Below, piece by piece: positions 40,001 to 49,178 of a stretch of 64,000 bases of DNA. Each line of letters begins with the position of its first letter. Within the stretch, counting starts at the first letter, position 1. The notes beneath the pieces are model-generated. The model was not told where the DNA came from and did not search any database. It saw nothing but the letters and a program-made list of their open reading frames with translations. Source of the stretch: Legionella qingyii (GTDB lineage: Bacteria > Pseudomonadota > Gammaproteobacteria > Legionellales > Legionellaceae); assembly GCF_003184185.1 (NCBI RefSeq), contig NZ_QHJG01000008.1, positions 1-64,000 on the forward strand. The letters are read 5' to 3'. Position numbers and translations under genes: made by a program.

Positions 40001-40026
40001 TGATTATTAATCTCTAAATCAATTAG

Positions 40027-41520
40027 TTAATAACCAAAAGCTCGAGATTCTACCTTATCGTGGGTTTCTTCAGACTCTAATGCTAGATTCGCTTCCAACA
40101 TCTTTTCAGCCAACCTTTTCGCTAATTTTGGTAAATCCTTTGGAACCTCCTTGGATATTTTTTTAAATCCTTTCGTAAAAGAAGAAATTTCCATCTTTAT
40201 TGCTGAAAGTAATTCACTGCCATCACAAATGAAAAAATCTGACTCAGAAGGATTGCATGAAGGTTTAGAGTTTTTTTGTTTTAAGACCCAACTTATTTGA
40301 CTTACCAGAAGTCTACGAAATTCAGCATGATCAGGTAACAAGGAGTTGAAACTAATGAATCCTGGAGGAGTAAACTTATTTTTAATAGCAGAATCAAAAT
40401 TAGCTTCCATGATTCGCAATTCTTCCAGATAACCATATACTTGAACTATTGTATGACCTAATTTTTCTAAGGTTTCACCGTATTCTCGCCCATGATAAAC
40501 GTTCACATAATGCGCCAAAAACGGCAAAACTATTGCCAGTGGTTCATTAAATTTTTCTGTTTGCAAGAAGTCCAAAGCCGCTGTTTGAATTTCAGCTCTT
40601 AATTCATACTCTTTCTTTTGTATCCTCTTCATCGTCATTAAATTACAATTTATCTCTTTAGGAAAAAAATGACGTTTGTCTTTATAAGAAAGCCCCTTAA
40701 CAAATGGGTAATTATCAAATTGGGTGATCCCCATTACTGCATCGATGCGTTCTCTTAGGAATTCACAGAGTTTATCAACTTGTCCTGCGTCATCACTTGT
40801 CTCTATTAAATAAACAGTTAATGCTTTATCTAGGATTTGGCAAAGCTCTTTCATTAGTTTAACCTGCTCTCCTTGCGTGTGTTGAAGCAGCTTTTGCGCT
40901 TTTTCAGTGTGAAGAGACTTTAAACTGCCTGCTGTATGCCACTTGGACTTAACCAGCAAGTCGATATAGGTATTATAATGTTGCGCCAAAACAGTACATG
41001 CAATCGTTCGACGATATAATTCTGGATGCTTTGTTTCAGAAATTAAATTATCCAGACAAAGCACACCAAACATAGTTCTATGAGATTCAGCTCTTTTTAA
41101 TATTGGTTCTTCTGCTTCTTTGGCTTCTGCAACTTTAGCAGTTTTTTTCTTGATTTTTATAGTTTCACTACTTAGTGCTAGAGAAATACCTGGTGGCGCA
41201 TTAGAAGAAGTTGCTCGAGGAGTTGCAGGTGGAGTCGCTGGAGCGGTTGGTAGGATTGGGAAGGATGTGGATTTTCCACTTCGGAAAAACTTTAAAGCTT
41301 GGGTAATTGAACCTTTGCCTGTGGGCGTCTCTGTGTGCCCGTTCTTCTCATTACTTGATTTGTCAGTAAACGGAGGGTCCCCTACCCTTATTTCCCCTTG
41401 AGAATCAGGCACATTAATTTCTCGCGGAGATGCTGGTCCAGATTTGCTTTTAGGAGGCTTGGGCGGTTCATACTTGCGCGGAGATGACGGCAGGGATTTG
41501 CTTTCAGGATGTTTTTTCAT
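40027..41520 (-). CDS. Hypothetical protein with Pro/Ser-rich N-terminus, candidate effector
   Basis: 497 aa, soluble, no signal peptide. The first 40 residues repeat a unit, SKSLPSSPRKYEPPKPP then SKSGPASPREINVP, and a second Pro/Ala-rich stretch (ILPTAPATPPATPRATS) follows near residue 85-105. These are PxxP-type sequences that could bind SH3 or WW domains. The remainder (about 160-480) is helical with no motif I recognise, and the tail is acidic (NLALESEETHDKVESR), like a Dot/Icm E-block signal. ATG 41520 has AAGGAAG at good distance; the upstream in-frame ATG 41574 has none. Confidence 0.65.
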   Translation of the reverse strand: MKKHPESKSLPSSPRKYEPPKPPKSKSGPASPREINVPDSQGEIRVGDPPFTDKSSNEKNGHTETPTGKGSITQALKFFRSGKSTSFPILPTAPATPPATPRATSSNAPPGISLALSSETIKIKKKTAKVAEAKEAEEPILKRAESHRTMFGVLCLDNLISETKHPELYRRTIACTVLAQHYNTYIDLLVKSKWHTAGSLKSLHTEKAQKLLQHTQGEQVKLMKELCQILDKALTVYLIETSDDAGQVDKLCEFLRERIDAVMGITQFDNYPFVKGLSYKDKRHFFPKEINCNLMTMKRIQKKEYELRAEIQTAALDFLQTEKFNEPLAIVLPFLAHYVNVYHGREYGETLEKLGHTIVQVYGYLEELRIMEANFDSAIKNKFTPPGFISFNSLLPDHAEFRRLLVSQISWVLKQKNSKPSCNPSESDFFICDGSELLSAIKMEISSFTKGFKKISKEVPKDLPKLAKRLAEKMLEANLALESEETHDKVESRAFGY

Positions 41521-41721
41521 AATGCTCTTCCTTAAATTATAAAAACTGGGAAAGTGTAGTTGAGAACGCCCCATGAGATCAAATAAATATCAAAATGTGT
41601 GACTTATTGGAGGTAGGAGTAATAAAAACCAACTATTGTCTTCTATTGCTAACGGTAAATTTTTACACTTAGTGTAAAGAATAATTGAATTCGTTTATGC
41701 ATCCACTTTACTCAGATATTT

Positions 41722-42306
41722 TTAGGGCGATAAACGTTGTAAATTCCATTCATTATTTTTTAAAACATACTCCCAAACATCGGACAGTTCATCTTGCCGG
41801 TATGCATAGAATACCATGCGTTCCGGCTTGATACGGAAACCGCAATATTCAGGGCTTAGAGGGATTAGTTTATTCAAAAATGACTCCTCTAACTTCTGAC
41901 GTTTTTTTTCGAGAAATTCTTTACTCTCAATTAATTGCATTGAATTCGGAGCATAGCTTAAAAAGCGAATTTGAGCCCATTGAGGATAATTATCCCAATA
42001 TTTTTTATTCTCAGCATGATTTAGAAATAGAGCGTTACCTTCAATAATCACTTCTCGCTGCAAAAGCTCCAGCCAAAAAACAAGACTTACTCGAGGATTG
42101 TTTTTTAATTCATTTACCTTACGAGTCCTTTTTTGCGTAAAAAATAAAATCCCTTCATCTGAAATTTCACGAACAGCAACGACTCGGCTATGCGGGACAC
42201 CATCTAATGAAATAGACGATAAAACAGCGTGACTTGGGTTAGGTGCCCCAGTCTCCCGTTCTCTTGCCAACCAAAGATTCAGTTCAATAATAGGATTTGA
42301 TTGCAT
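41722..42306 (-). CDS. pdxH: Pyridoxamine 5'-phosphate oxidase
   Basis: FMN enzyme making pyridoxal 5'-phosphate, the last step of vitamin B6 synthesis. 194 aa, slightly short at the N-terminus. NPSHAVLSSISLDGVPHSRVVAVREISDEGILFFT binds FMN, and the C-terminal end NEWNLQRLSP is the signature. ATG 42306 overlaps the stop of a small upstream ORF in TAATG (see findings). A weak hairpin TTTACAC/GTGTAAA (41662-41678) lies downstream. Confidence 0.95.
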   Translation of the reverse strand: MQSNPIIELNLWLARERETGAPNPSHAVLSSISLDGVPHSRVVAVREISDEGILFFTQKRTRKVNELKNNPRVSLVFWLELLQREVIIEGNALFLNHAENKKYWDNYPQWAQIRFLSYAPNSMQLIESKEFLEKKRQKLEESFLNKLIPLSPEYCGFRIKPERMVFYAYRQDELSDVWEYVLKNNEWNLQRLSP

Positions 42307-42661
42307 TATCTGCTTTTCCTTTGACTAAAGAAAATAAAGGCCTCACTTTTTCTAAATAAAACTCCAACTCGTTCATAAGCTCCTTTTCCCTCTTTTTTCC
42401 TCTTTAAAATCTCGTAACACTCTTCAGCACAAAGAAACATCTAAAGGAACTTCAATACGAACACATAAATCAATATATTGCCCAGGCCATTACCAATAAG
42501 GTGATGTTTGAATATGTGCTTGCGGACAACTGGCTTGGCTCGAAGGCTATTATGGTTCACATCCATAGATAATGGTAGCTTAAAAATATCCTCTTAGATC
42601 CTAGGCTTCGCTGCACTGTACCCAGGCTTATTAATTAATTCTTCTTGGGAAGCCATGTAGT
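42307..42661. other. 355-bp intergenic region upstream of pdxH
   Basis: Contains a 44-codon minus-strand ORF (42306-42440) whose TAA overlaps the pdxH ATG; its reality is uncertain. Near 42600-42632 there is a degenerate half of the dispersed repeat (GGCTTCGCTGCACTGTACCC, then AGGCTT). The rest shows nothing I can name. Confidence 0.4.
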
Positions 42662-43612
42662 TTAAAATTGAAATAGTGGTGTAAATGCCATATGCCTTAA
42701 CTCATTAAGCCACTGTTCCCTTGGTTTTCCACCTGGTGCTGTAGGTTCATGCCAATTATTTTTACACCAAAGATAGATATCCAGGCTTTTCATTTGGCTA
42801 AAATCATTGATCGCATGTAATAACTGTTCATCAATAGCTAAAATACGCTGATATCCCTCTATCATCCAGGCAAATTTCGTGGCCCATTCGGAATATGGAC
42901 TGCCGCATAAATCTAAAAAAGGTTTGGCAATATCAGCCATAAACCAATGATAAACCGGTTCATCAAAGTCAATAAAGTGAATTAGTTTGCCGTCAAACAG
43001 CACATTTCCTGGACGATGATCCCCGTGTGTCAAACCAAAATTAATGTTATTTATTGTAAAAACTTTGAAGTGCTCATCAATGGTGTGGAATAAATCCTGA
43101 ATAGCAGAATCCTCATGAGCAAGGTAGTCTGCCGTTTCGTTCCATAAATCGTTCCAGCTTCTAAAATGATGGCCATCCGCTTGATAACTTCCTGCAGCAC
43201 GATGTAAACGAGCCAATGCTTGCCCCCAGTGTACGTATACATTTTTATCCTGATATCCAAAATGCATAATAGTTCCCGGTACTTCAGAACATACCTGGGT
43301 TAAAAAATGGAGTTCTTCTTGCACTACAGTTTCAATATAACATCCATTTTTCGATATAAGCACGTCACAAACTGGCGCATCCATTTGAAACAAATGTTGC
43401 TGAAAATCGATGGCAGCAATTAATTCTTTTTGTGGCCGAATTTTCTCATGCGTTATGCGTAAATAGAATCCTTTACCCTCAGACTCAAAACGATAAACAC
43501 AATTGATTTGGTTGTTAACCAGTTGTAAATTAACTGGATTATCTACCCATTGCAAAGCGGCTTTCAAAGCTGTTTTATTGCTGATTTTTTTTAGGGTGTT
43601 TTCCCAAACCAT
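42662..43612 (-). CDS. srkA: Stress response kinase A (SrkA/YihE)
   Basis: Ser/Thr kinase of the aminoglycoside-phosphotransferase fold; in E. coli it counteracts MazF-linked death under stress. 316 aa. Catalytic loop FGLTHGDHRPGNVLF and metal-binding HFIDFDEP are clear; N-terminal ATP-binding lobe includes NCVYRFESEGKGFYLRI. The C-terminus RQWLNELRHMAF-type segment is shared with YihE. Monocistronic. Confidence 0.92.
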   Translation of the reverse strand: MVWENTLKKISNKTALKAALQWVDNPVNLQLVNNQINCVYRFESEGKGFYLRITHEKIRPQKELIAAIDFQQHLFQMDAPVCDVLISKNGCYIETVVQEELHFLTQVCSEVPGTIMHFGYQDKNVYVHWGQALARLHRAAGSYQADGHHFRSWNDLWNETADYLAHEDSAIQDLFHTIDEHFKVFTINNINFGLTHGDHRPGNVLFDGKLIHFIDFDEPVYHWFMADIAKPFLDLCGSPYSEWATKFAWMIEGYQRILAIDEQLLHAINDFSQMKSLDIYLWCKNNWHEPTAPGGKPREQWLNELRHMAFTPLFQF

Positions 43613-43856
43613 ATCTTTTAACCTAATAATTTATATTTATTTAGAGTAGATTACTCTCATCATAATTTAGAAAAATCTCTTCACAACACATTGATGGATC
43701 ATTTTGTAAATATATATCGATTAATATAGACCATAGCAAGGTGAGATAAAATTATAGGATAACCATGGAACAATCTACTTTCTGCCCTCCCCACTTCTTA
43801 CTCGATTAAGAGTGAAACTTTTATATTGCAATCAACTTCACTCAGTTGATAGATTT

Positions 43857-44933
43857 TTATCCCATGTCTAGACTCAATCGAGTATGCTTTTCAAGTCGGT
43901 CCTTATCCTGAAACGCAATAACAGCATCCAATATCTGCTCCACATCGCCTTTGTCTGCCCAAAAACTTTGAAAAGCTAAAGGATATGTAGCTCTAACATT
44001 CTTTTTGGAAATTTTTTGAGGATTTTCAATTGCTTTTAATAGTGTTTTTAATAATGAAATCTTATCATTTATTTTTTCATTTTTAGGATCAAATTTTGAC
44101 TCTAACAGCTTCAATTTGTTCTGAATCAGCTCTAAAAGATAAGCTTTAACTGCTGCACTATCCATTTTCCGAATCACTGCACTGTAATCACAACACGTAA
44201 ACATCCTGTGATGTTTAGGCTCTTCTTCATTAGTTTTAGAGTTAAAAATGGCCGCCTGATTCACCACTGCATCCTGCGTTACATCTGGCTTGCTCAAGTG
44301 GAGCCAACCTTTGATGAGTTGTTTTACAGAATAAGGAGCCATACGCCATAATAAATCAACACCAGTAAATAATACTGCAGTAATTGAAAATCCAGCACCT
44401 AGAACTGGAGCCATAGGAAAAAGTAAAACAAAAACAACGGCACCTAAAGCTGAGGCTAAAAAGGCCATGGCAAAGGCGTTACTTAAAGCTGCCTGCATAT
44501 AATGCATACGTTGAATACTGTCTTTGGGGGATTCAAAGGCTCTATATAAATTGATTCCAAACATCATGAACTGATGAGTCAATGCCACAAGTAAACTACT
44601 AAAAAAAAACCAAGGGCCTGCAGCAAAGCTAAAACCAAGAATCTTTGATAGTGCAGCTCCATAAAGTGATACACTTGCTAAAGCAGCACAAATCGCAGAA
44701 GTAGCAAAAAGTAACCATCGATCAACATTGCGATTGCTGGCTTTTGCAAGTTGGAATCCATTAATTAAGGCATTTACCGTCAATAAGAAACCAATAAAAG
44801 GCAAAATGATATAAAACAAAGGGGATGCACTAAATGCCGCTGATAGTCTTGCATCAGCCATTGTAGCAAATAAAGCTATTTCCTGAGTTTCTCTAATGTA
44901 TGTAATCGCCTTCTGGAAGTGAGTAACAAACAT
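43857..44933 (-). CDS. Hypothetical multi-pass membrane protein with cytosolic helical tail
   Basis: 358 aa. About six hydrophobic segments within residues 28-205 (for example FYIILPFIGFLLTVNALING and AFLASALGAVVFVLLFPMAP), then a hydrophilic helical C-terminal domain of about 140 residues with MFTCCDYSAVIRKMDS and a Lys/Glu-rich coiled segment. No signal peptide and no transporter signature. Proteins of this layout in Legionella are often effectors that insert into host membranes, but nothing here proves export. Ends with no obvious terminator. Confidence 0.6.
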   Translation of the reverse strand: MFVTHFQKAITYIRETQEIALFATMADARLSAAFSASPLFYIILPFIGFLLTVNALINGFQLAKASNRNVDRWLLFATSAICAALASVSLYGAALSKILGFSFAAGPWFFFSSLLVALTHQFMMFGINLYRAFESPKDSIQRMHYMQAALSNAFAMAFLASALGAVVFVLLFPMAPVLGAGFSITAVLFTGVDLLWRMAPYSVKQLIKGWLHLSKPDVTQDAVVNQAAIFNSKTNEEEPKHHRMFTCCDYSAVIRKMDSAAVKAYLLELIQNKLKLLESKFDPKNEKINDKISLLKTLLKAIENPQKISKKNVRATYPLAFQSFWADKGDVEQILDAVIAFQDKDRLEKHTRLSLDMG

Positions 44934-45000
44934 AAGCCACCTGATAAATTATTATTATTCCTTAGATTGGGCTCAATACCCAATATGAATTCTTAAAACA

Positions 45001-45080
45001 TAGCCCGGCTATCGCGAAACCATACCGGTGTTTGTGATCGTCACAAAAAACTGGGTTATGGTTCCACGATAGTCAGGCTA
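45001..45080. repeat. Palindromic hairpin downstream of lysS
   Basis: The arm at 45001-45023 (TAGCCCGGCTATCGCGAAAC...) pairs with the arm at 45058-45080 (...CACGATAGTCAGGCTA) with few mismatches. An inner perfect hairpin TTTGTGA/TCACAAA is at 45031-45047. It lies 22 bp after the lysS stop and could end the prfB-lysS transcript. Sequence differs from the main repeat core apart from the TAGCC ends. Confidence 0.7.
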
Positions 45081-45102
45081 TATCTCTGGTATATTGCTCT
45101 TA

Positions 45103-46596
45103 TTATTGGCGCAAATGTGGGAACAAAATAACGTCTCGAATTGACTGAGAGTTGGTAAACAACATGACCAAGCGATCAATACCTATACCCTCTCCTGCTG
45201 TAGGAGGCAATCCATATTCCAGTGCTTCGATGTAGTCACTATCAAAGTGCATAGCCTCTAGATCACCTGCATCCTTTTCTTCAACTTGCTTACGAAAACG
45301 TTCTGCCTGATCTTCTGCATCATTTAACTCAGAAAATCCATTAGCAATTTCTCGACCAGCAATAAAGAACTCAAACCGATCCGTAACATCTGAATCATGA
45401 TCACTACGGCGTGCCAAAGGAGAAATTTCAGTAGGATAACTCGTAATAAAAGTAGGCTGAAATAATTGATGTTCAACAGTTTCTTCAAACAATATGATTT
45501 GCAGTTTGCCTAAGCCATCCGTTTCTTTAAAAGGAAACCCTTTTTTCTGCAATATCTCACGACAACTTGCTACACTTTCTAACTGTTGAGCATTGATTTC
45601 TGGATGATAATATAAAATTGCTTCTTTAACCGTCATGCGTGCAAATGGCTTATTAAAATCAATCATTTGACCTTGATACTCCACCTGCCGTTTTTCCATA
45701 ACCGTATCACAGAGGTAACGCAATAATTCCTCGGTAAAATTCATCAAGTCTTGATAGTCTGCATAGGCTTGGTAAAATTCAACCATAGTAAATTCTGGAT
45801 TATGACGCGTTGAAATTCCTTCATTACGGAAATTACGATTAATTTCATAAACGCGCTCAAATCCGCCTACAACGAGACGTTTTAAATAAAGCTCAGGCGC
45901 GATGCGCAAATACATGGTCATATCCAAAGTATGATGGTGCGTAACAAAAGGACGTGCCATAGCCCCACCCGGGATGGGATGCATCATGGGTGTTTCTACT
46001 TCCAGAAAATAGTGTTGATCCATAAATTGTCTAAAGGCTTGAATTAATCGCGAACGTGTTAAAAATGTAAGGCGACTTTCATCATTAGCAATTAAATCCA
46101 CATAGCGTTTACGGTACTTAACTTCTTGGTCGGCTAACCCATGAAATTTATCAGGTAAGGGGCGCAATGATTTCGTCAATAACTCAATATGCTCCGCATT
46201 TACGGTAAGCTCACCCGTATTTGTCTTGAATAACTCACCTTGAACCCCAACAATATCACCTAAATCCCAATGCTTGAATTCCTCATATTGCTCGGGAAGA
46301 TCATTAGCTCGGATATATACTTGAATCCGTCCAGAAAAATCTTGAATATGGAAAAAACTGGCCTTGCCCATAATACGCCTCAATACGATGCGGCCGGCAA
46401 CAGTAACCTTAATATGTTGTTGTGCTAAAGTTTCTTTATCTAATGAGTCATAATGTTTTATGACTTCTTGAGCTAAATTTTCACGACGAAATTGGTTTGG
46501 AAAATTAAAACCTTTTGTACGTAATTCAGCCAATTTTTGTTTACGAATATAATAAACTTCGCTTTCATCTATATGTTCAATATGTTCTTCACTCAT
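45103..46596 (-). CDS. lysS: Lysyl-tRNA synthetase, class II
   Basis: Charges tRNA-Lys. 497 aa: OB-fold anticodon-binding domain (about 65-145), class II motif 1 near [21 protein letters not shown], motif 2 [20 protein letters not shown], motif 3 [16 protein letters not shown]. Start overlaps the prfB stop by 8 bp; prfB-lysS is the classical order of E. coli. Confidence 0.98.
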   Translation of the reverse strand: MSEEHIEHIDESEVYYIRKQKLAELRTKGFNFPNQFRRENLAQEVIKHYDSLDKETLAQQHIKVTVAGRIVLRRIMGKASFFHIQDFSGRIQVYIRANDLPEQYEEFKHWDLGDIVGVQGELFKTNTGELTVNAEHIELLTKSLRPLPDKFHGLADQEVKYRKRYVDLIANDESRLTFLTRSRLIQAFRQFMDQHYFLEVETPMMHPIPGGAMARPFVTHHHTLDMTMYLRIAPELYLKRLVVGGFERVYEINRNFRNEGISTRHNPEFTMVEFYQAYADYQDLMNFTEELLRYLCDTVMEKRQVEYQGQMIDFNKPFARMTVKEAILYYHPEINAQQLESVASCREILQKKGFPFKETDGLGKLQIILFEETVEHQLFQPTFITSYPTEISPLARRSDHDSDVTDRFEFFIAGREIANGFSELNDAEDQAERFRKQVEEKDAGDLEAMHFDSDYIEALEYGLPPTAGEGIGIDRLVMLFTNSQSIRDVILFPHLRQ

Positions 46597-47699
46597 GCTG
46601 CCCTACTCCTGCCTTTAAACTGGCTTCAATAAATTGATCCAACGCCCCATCCAAAACTGCTTGTGTATTGCTTGTTTCAACACTGGTTCGCAGATCTTTA
46701 ATACGAGATTGATCCAAAACGTATGAACGAATTTGGGATCCCCAACCTATATCTGATTTACTGGCTTCTAACGCTTGCTGCTCTGCATTTTTCTTTTGCA
46801 TTTCCAGCTCATACAACTTAGCACGCAGCTGTTTCATTGCCTGATCTTTATTACGATGCTGACTTCTATCATTCTGACATTGTACTACAATTCCACTTGG
46901 TGCATGAGTAATACGCACTGCTGAGTCAGTTCGGTTAACATGCTGCCCTCCGGCCCCGGAAGCCCTGTACGTATCAATACGTAAATCAGCAGGATTAATT
47001 TCTATATCAATATCATCATCGATTTCAGGTGAAACAAATACTGCTGCAAAAGAAGTATGTCGTCGATTTCCTGAATCAAAAGGAGATTTTCGCACTAAAC
47101 GGTGCACTCCGCTTTCTGTACGCAACCATCCAAAAGCATACTCTCCCTTAAAATAAATAGTAGCACTTTTAATACCAGCAACTTCACCCGGAGAACACTC
47201 AATCAGCTCCGTAGTAAATCCATGTTGCTCACCCCAACGTAAGTACATACGCAATAACATCTCGGCCCAATCCTGAGCTTCAGTACCACCAGAACCTGAT
47301 TGAATATCTAAGTAAGCATTTGAGTCATCCATTTTCCCAGAAAACATCCGACGAAACTCTAAATCAGCGACTTTTTTCTCAATAGAAATTAACTCTTCAC
47401 CAATTTCATTAATGGTTTGTTCGTCGCCTTCTTCACGCGCGATTTCAAATAATTCATTTAAATCAGTAATGGATTGACCTAATTGAGTTAAAGTTGAAAC
47501 AACTGCTTCCAACTGTGTTCGTTCACGACCCAGGGCTTGAGCAACCTCCGGATTATCCCAAACTGTAGATGACTCCAATTCTCGAACGACTTCTTCTAAA
47601 CGCTCATTCTTAGCGTCAAAGTCAAAGATACCCCCTAAGCGCGTCTACTCGCTTAATAAGATCCACCAGATTAAGATTAATTTGGTTTACTTCTAACAT
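46589..47699 (-). CDS. prfB: Peptide chain release factor 2, with programmed +1 frameshift
   Basis: RF2 terminates translation at UGA and UAA. The gene is in two frames: codons 1-25 at 47699-47625, then, after skipping T47624, the main frame 47623-46589, together 369 aa. The in-frame TGA (47624-47622) is preceded by AGGGGGTATCTT, the known autoregulatory slippery site. The main frame has the stop-recognition tripeptide SPF (RKSPFDSG) and the catalytic GGQ ([19 protein letters not shown]). A start at TTG 47578 suggested by the open frame is spurious. AAAGAGACACTT precedes the true ATG. Confidence 0.97.
47621..47636 (-). promoter_or_regulatory. RF2 autoregulatory frameshift site
   Basis: On the minus strand AGGGGGTATCTTTGAC: an internal Shine-Dalgarno-like AGGGGG, then CTT, then TGA C. 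Low RF2 slows UGA reading, the ribosome slips +1 from CUU to UUU, and full-length RF2 is made. This is the established E. coli mechanism, and the sequence here matches it base for base in the essential parts. Confidence 0.96.
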
Positions 47700-48012
47700 A
47701 AGTGTCTCTTTAAAATTAGTAATTAGATCCCAGCCCTAATCTCAATGTAGTCTGGATGCAGCGTAGTCACTCTGCTTTTAAGTTAGTAATAAACTCCCCT
47801 CTCCCATTACTGGGAGGGGGGTTAGGGGGAGAATGAGCTAATAAATATCCTCATCCGTCCTAACGAGCACTTTCTCCCTTTTGGGGAGAAGGGAATTTCG
47901 CTTAACTTAAAAGCAGAGTGACTACGCTGCACTCGAGCTAAATTCAACTAAAGCGCGACTATGTAAAAAAATAAGTTTGCGATTTTACCGTGAAAGTAGG
48001 CAAAAAAACAGA
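47700..48012. other. 313-bp intergenic region between the motility operon end and prfB
   Basis: Occupied mostly by the large palindromic element at 47758-47930. The remainder is the prfB promoter region (47700-47757), AT-rich with no clear consensus, and 80 bp of 3' flank after the DUF2802 gene. Confidence 0.6.
47758..47930. repeat. 173-bp palindromic element with perfect 28-bp terminal inverted repeats
   Basis: The arms 47758-47785 and 47903-47930 are exact reverse complements (begin GCAGCGTAGTCACTCTGC). The interior has nested G/C-rich hairpins, CTCTCCCATTACTGGGAG near 47800-47817 and CTCCCTTTTGGGGAG near 47873-47887. No ORF. It resembles a non-autonomous MITE-like repeat, and probably forms a strong terminator-like structure at the end of the motility operon. 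Confidence 0.8.
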
Positions 48013-48411
48013 CTATGAAGTCTTCATTGCGGTCCGATAGGCTTGCAAGTTCATTAATAAATCAGCTTCTGCAGGAGATAAATGACAACTTTCAACAATT
48101 TCATCTCGATTACCCCCCATTTCTAAAATACGCAAAGCATGGCGATATCCGCCATCATTAGCTCGTTTATTTTCCAAATCCTGGATTTGATTATCCATAC
48201 TAATCAATTGAGTATTTATCTCTTTTAATTGTTTAGAAAATAATAAATCAGCATGAATCAACACAGGATGATCTTTTGTGATTTGCTCTATTAATTTTTG
48301 CTGGATATCCAATTTTTCTTGAAAATCAATTAATTTCTTCCGCTGATTAAATAAGTAATTCAGTACGAATACAAAAATAAGCACATTTAAACTTAAAAGA
48401 AAAGTTATCAT
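48013..48411 (-). CDS. DUF2802 protein of the motility operon
   Basis: 132 aa: one N-terminal membrane helix (about 3-20), a coiled coil (about 22-88) and a small C-terminal helix-turn-helix-like segment ALRILEMGGNRDEIVESCHLSPAEADLL, typical of DUF2802 proteins encoded after motCD/flagellar genes in Pseudomonas and relatives. Function unknown, motility-related by context. Overlaps motB by 4 bp. Confidence 0.82.
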   Translation of the reverse strand: MITFLLSLNVLIFVFVLNYLFNQRKKLIDFQEKLDIQQKLIEQITKDHPVLIHADLLFSKQLKEINTQLISMDNQIQDLENKRANDGGYRHALRILEMGGNRDEIVESCHLSPAEADLLMNLQAYRTAMKTS

Positions 48412-49178
48412 TTTATATCCTTATCCCCGATGACTACACGATGGGCTGCTGGTTGACTTAGCGATGGATTTAAAAGACGAGGAATATTACGATTTAACGC
48501 AATTATGATTGTCACCCTACGATTTGCAGCTCGCCCTTGTTCTGTAACATTATCAGCAACCGGATATTGTTCTCCATAACCCGTCACTAAAATGCGCTGT
48601 GTTTCAATTCCAAAGGAATTTAGAATACGCCCAACAACTGCTGCACGCATAGCTGAAAGCTCCCAATTTGAGGGAAATTGTGGCGTCTCTATAGGAATAT
48701 TGTCTGTATAGCCCTCTACGGCAACAATAGAAGATGATTTTTTAATTTTTGTGGCTAATCGCATTAATTTAACAAAAGCTTCTGGTTTTAAATCTGATTC
48801 ACCTGAGTCAAATAAAGCACCTGAGTTAATATCCAATTCAACCCAACCTTCTTGTCGATTGATCTTGTAATTTCCATCTTCCAAATCAGCCAATGATTGA
48901 TTTAATTCATCAAGTCCATCATTAAAAGGTCCTTTAAATTGTTTGGTTTGCGGTCCGTCTTTTATACTTTTCGTTGATGTGAGTGCCCGAGCCTCATCTT
49001 TTTTATTGAACGCTGATTTCATTCCCTCTGAAAGGGATTTGTACTTTGAAATATTTACGGAGGAGATAGCATACATCACTACAAAGAATGCAAATAGCAA
49101 GGTAATAAAATCTGCATAAGAGACAACCCAACGATGATGATCGTTCTGCTGTTCATTTCTTTTTTTTCTTTGTTTCAT
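48408..49178 (-). CDS. motB: Flagellar motor stator protein MotB (MotD-like)
   Basis: Stator subunit anchoring to peptidoglycan. The N-terminal TM helix with the proton-carrying Asp is WVVSYADFITLLFAFFVVMY (Asp about 21), and the C-terminal OmpA-like peptidoglycan-binding domain has VEGYTDNIPI and NWELSAMRAAVV. 256 aa from ATG 49178; the frame could start at TTG 49196, less likely. The start lies inside the motA end (26-bp overlap). Confidence 0.94.
   Translation of the reverse strand: MKQRKKRNEQQNDHHRWVVSYADFITLLFAFFVVMYAISSVNISKYKSLSEGMKSAFNKKDEARALTSTKSIKDGPQTKQFKGPFNDGLDELNQSLADLEDGNYKINRQEGWVELDINSGALFDSGESDLKPEAFVKLMRLATKIKKSSSIVAVEGYTDNIPIETPQFPSNWELSAMRAAVVGRILNSFGIETQRILVTGYGEQYPVADNVTEQGRAANRRVTIIIALNRNIPRLLNPSLSQPAAHRVVIGDKDIK

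Noticed and set aside
46589..47578. prfB starting at TTG 47578.
   Set aside because: The true start is ATG 47699 with a programmed frameshift; the TTG is an internal Leu codon.
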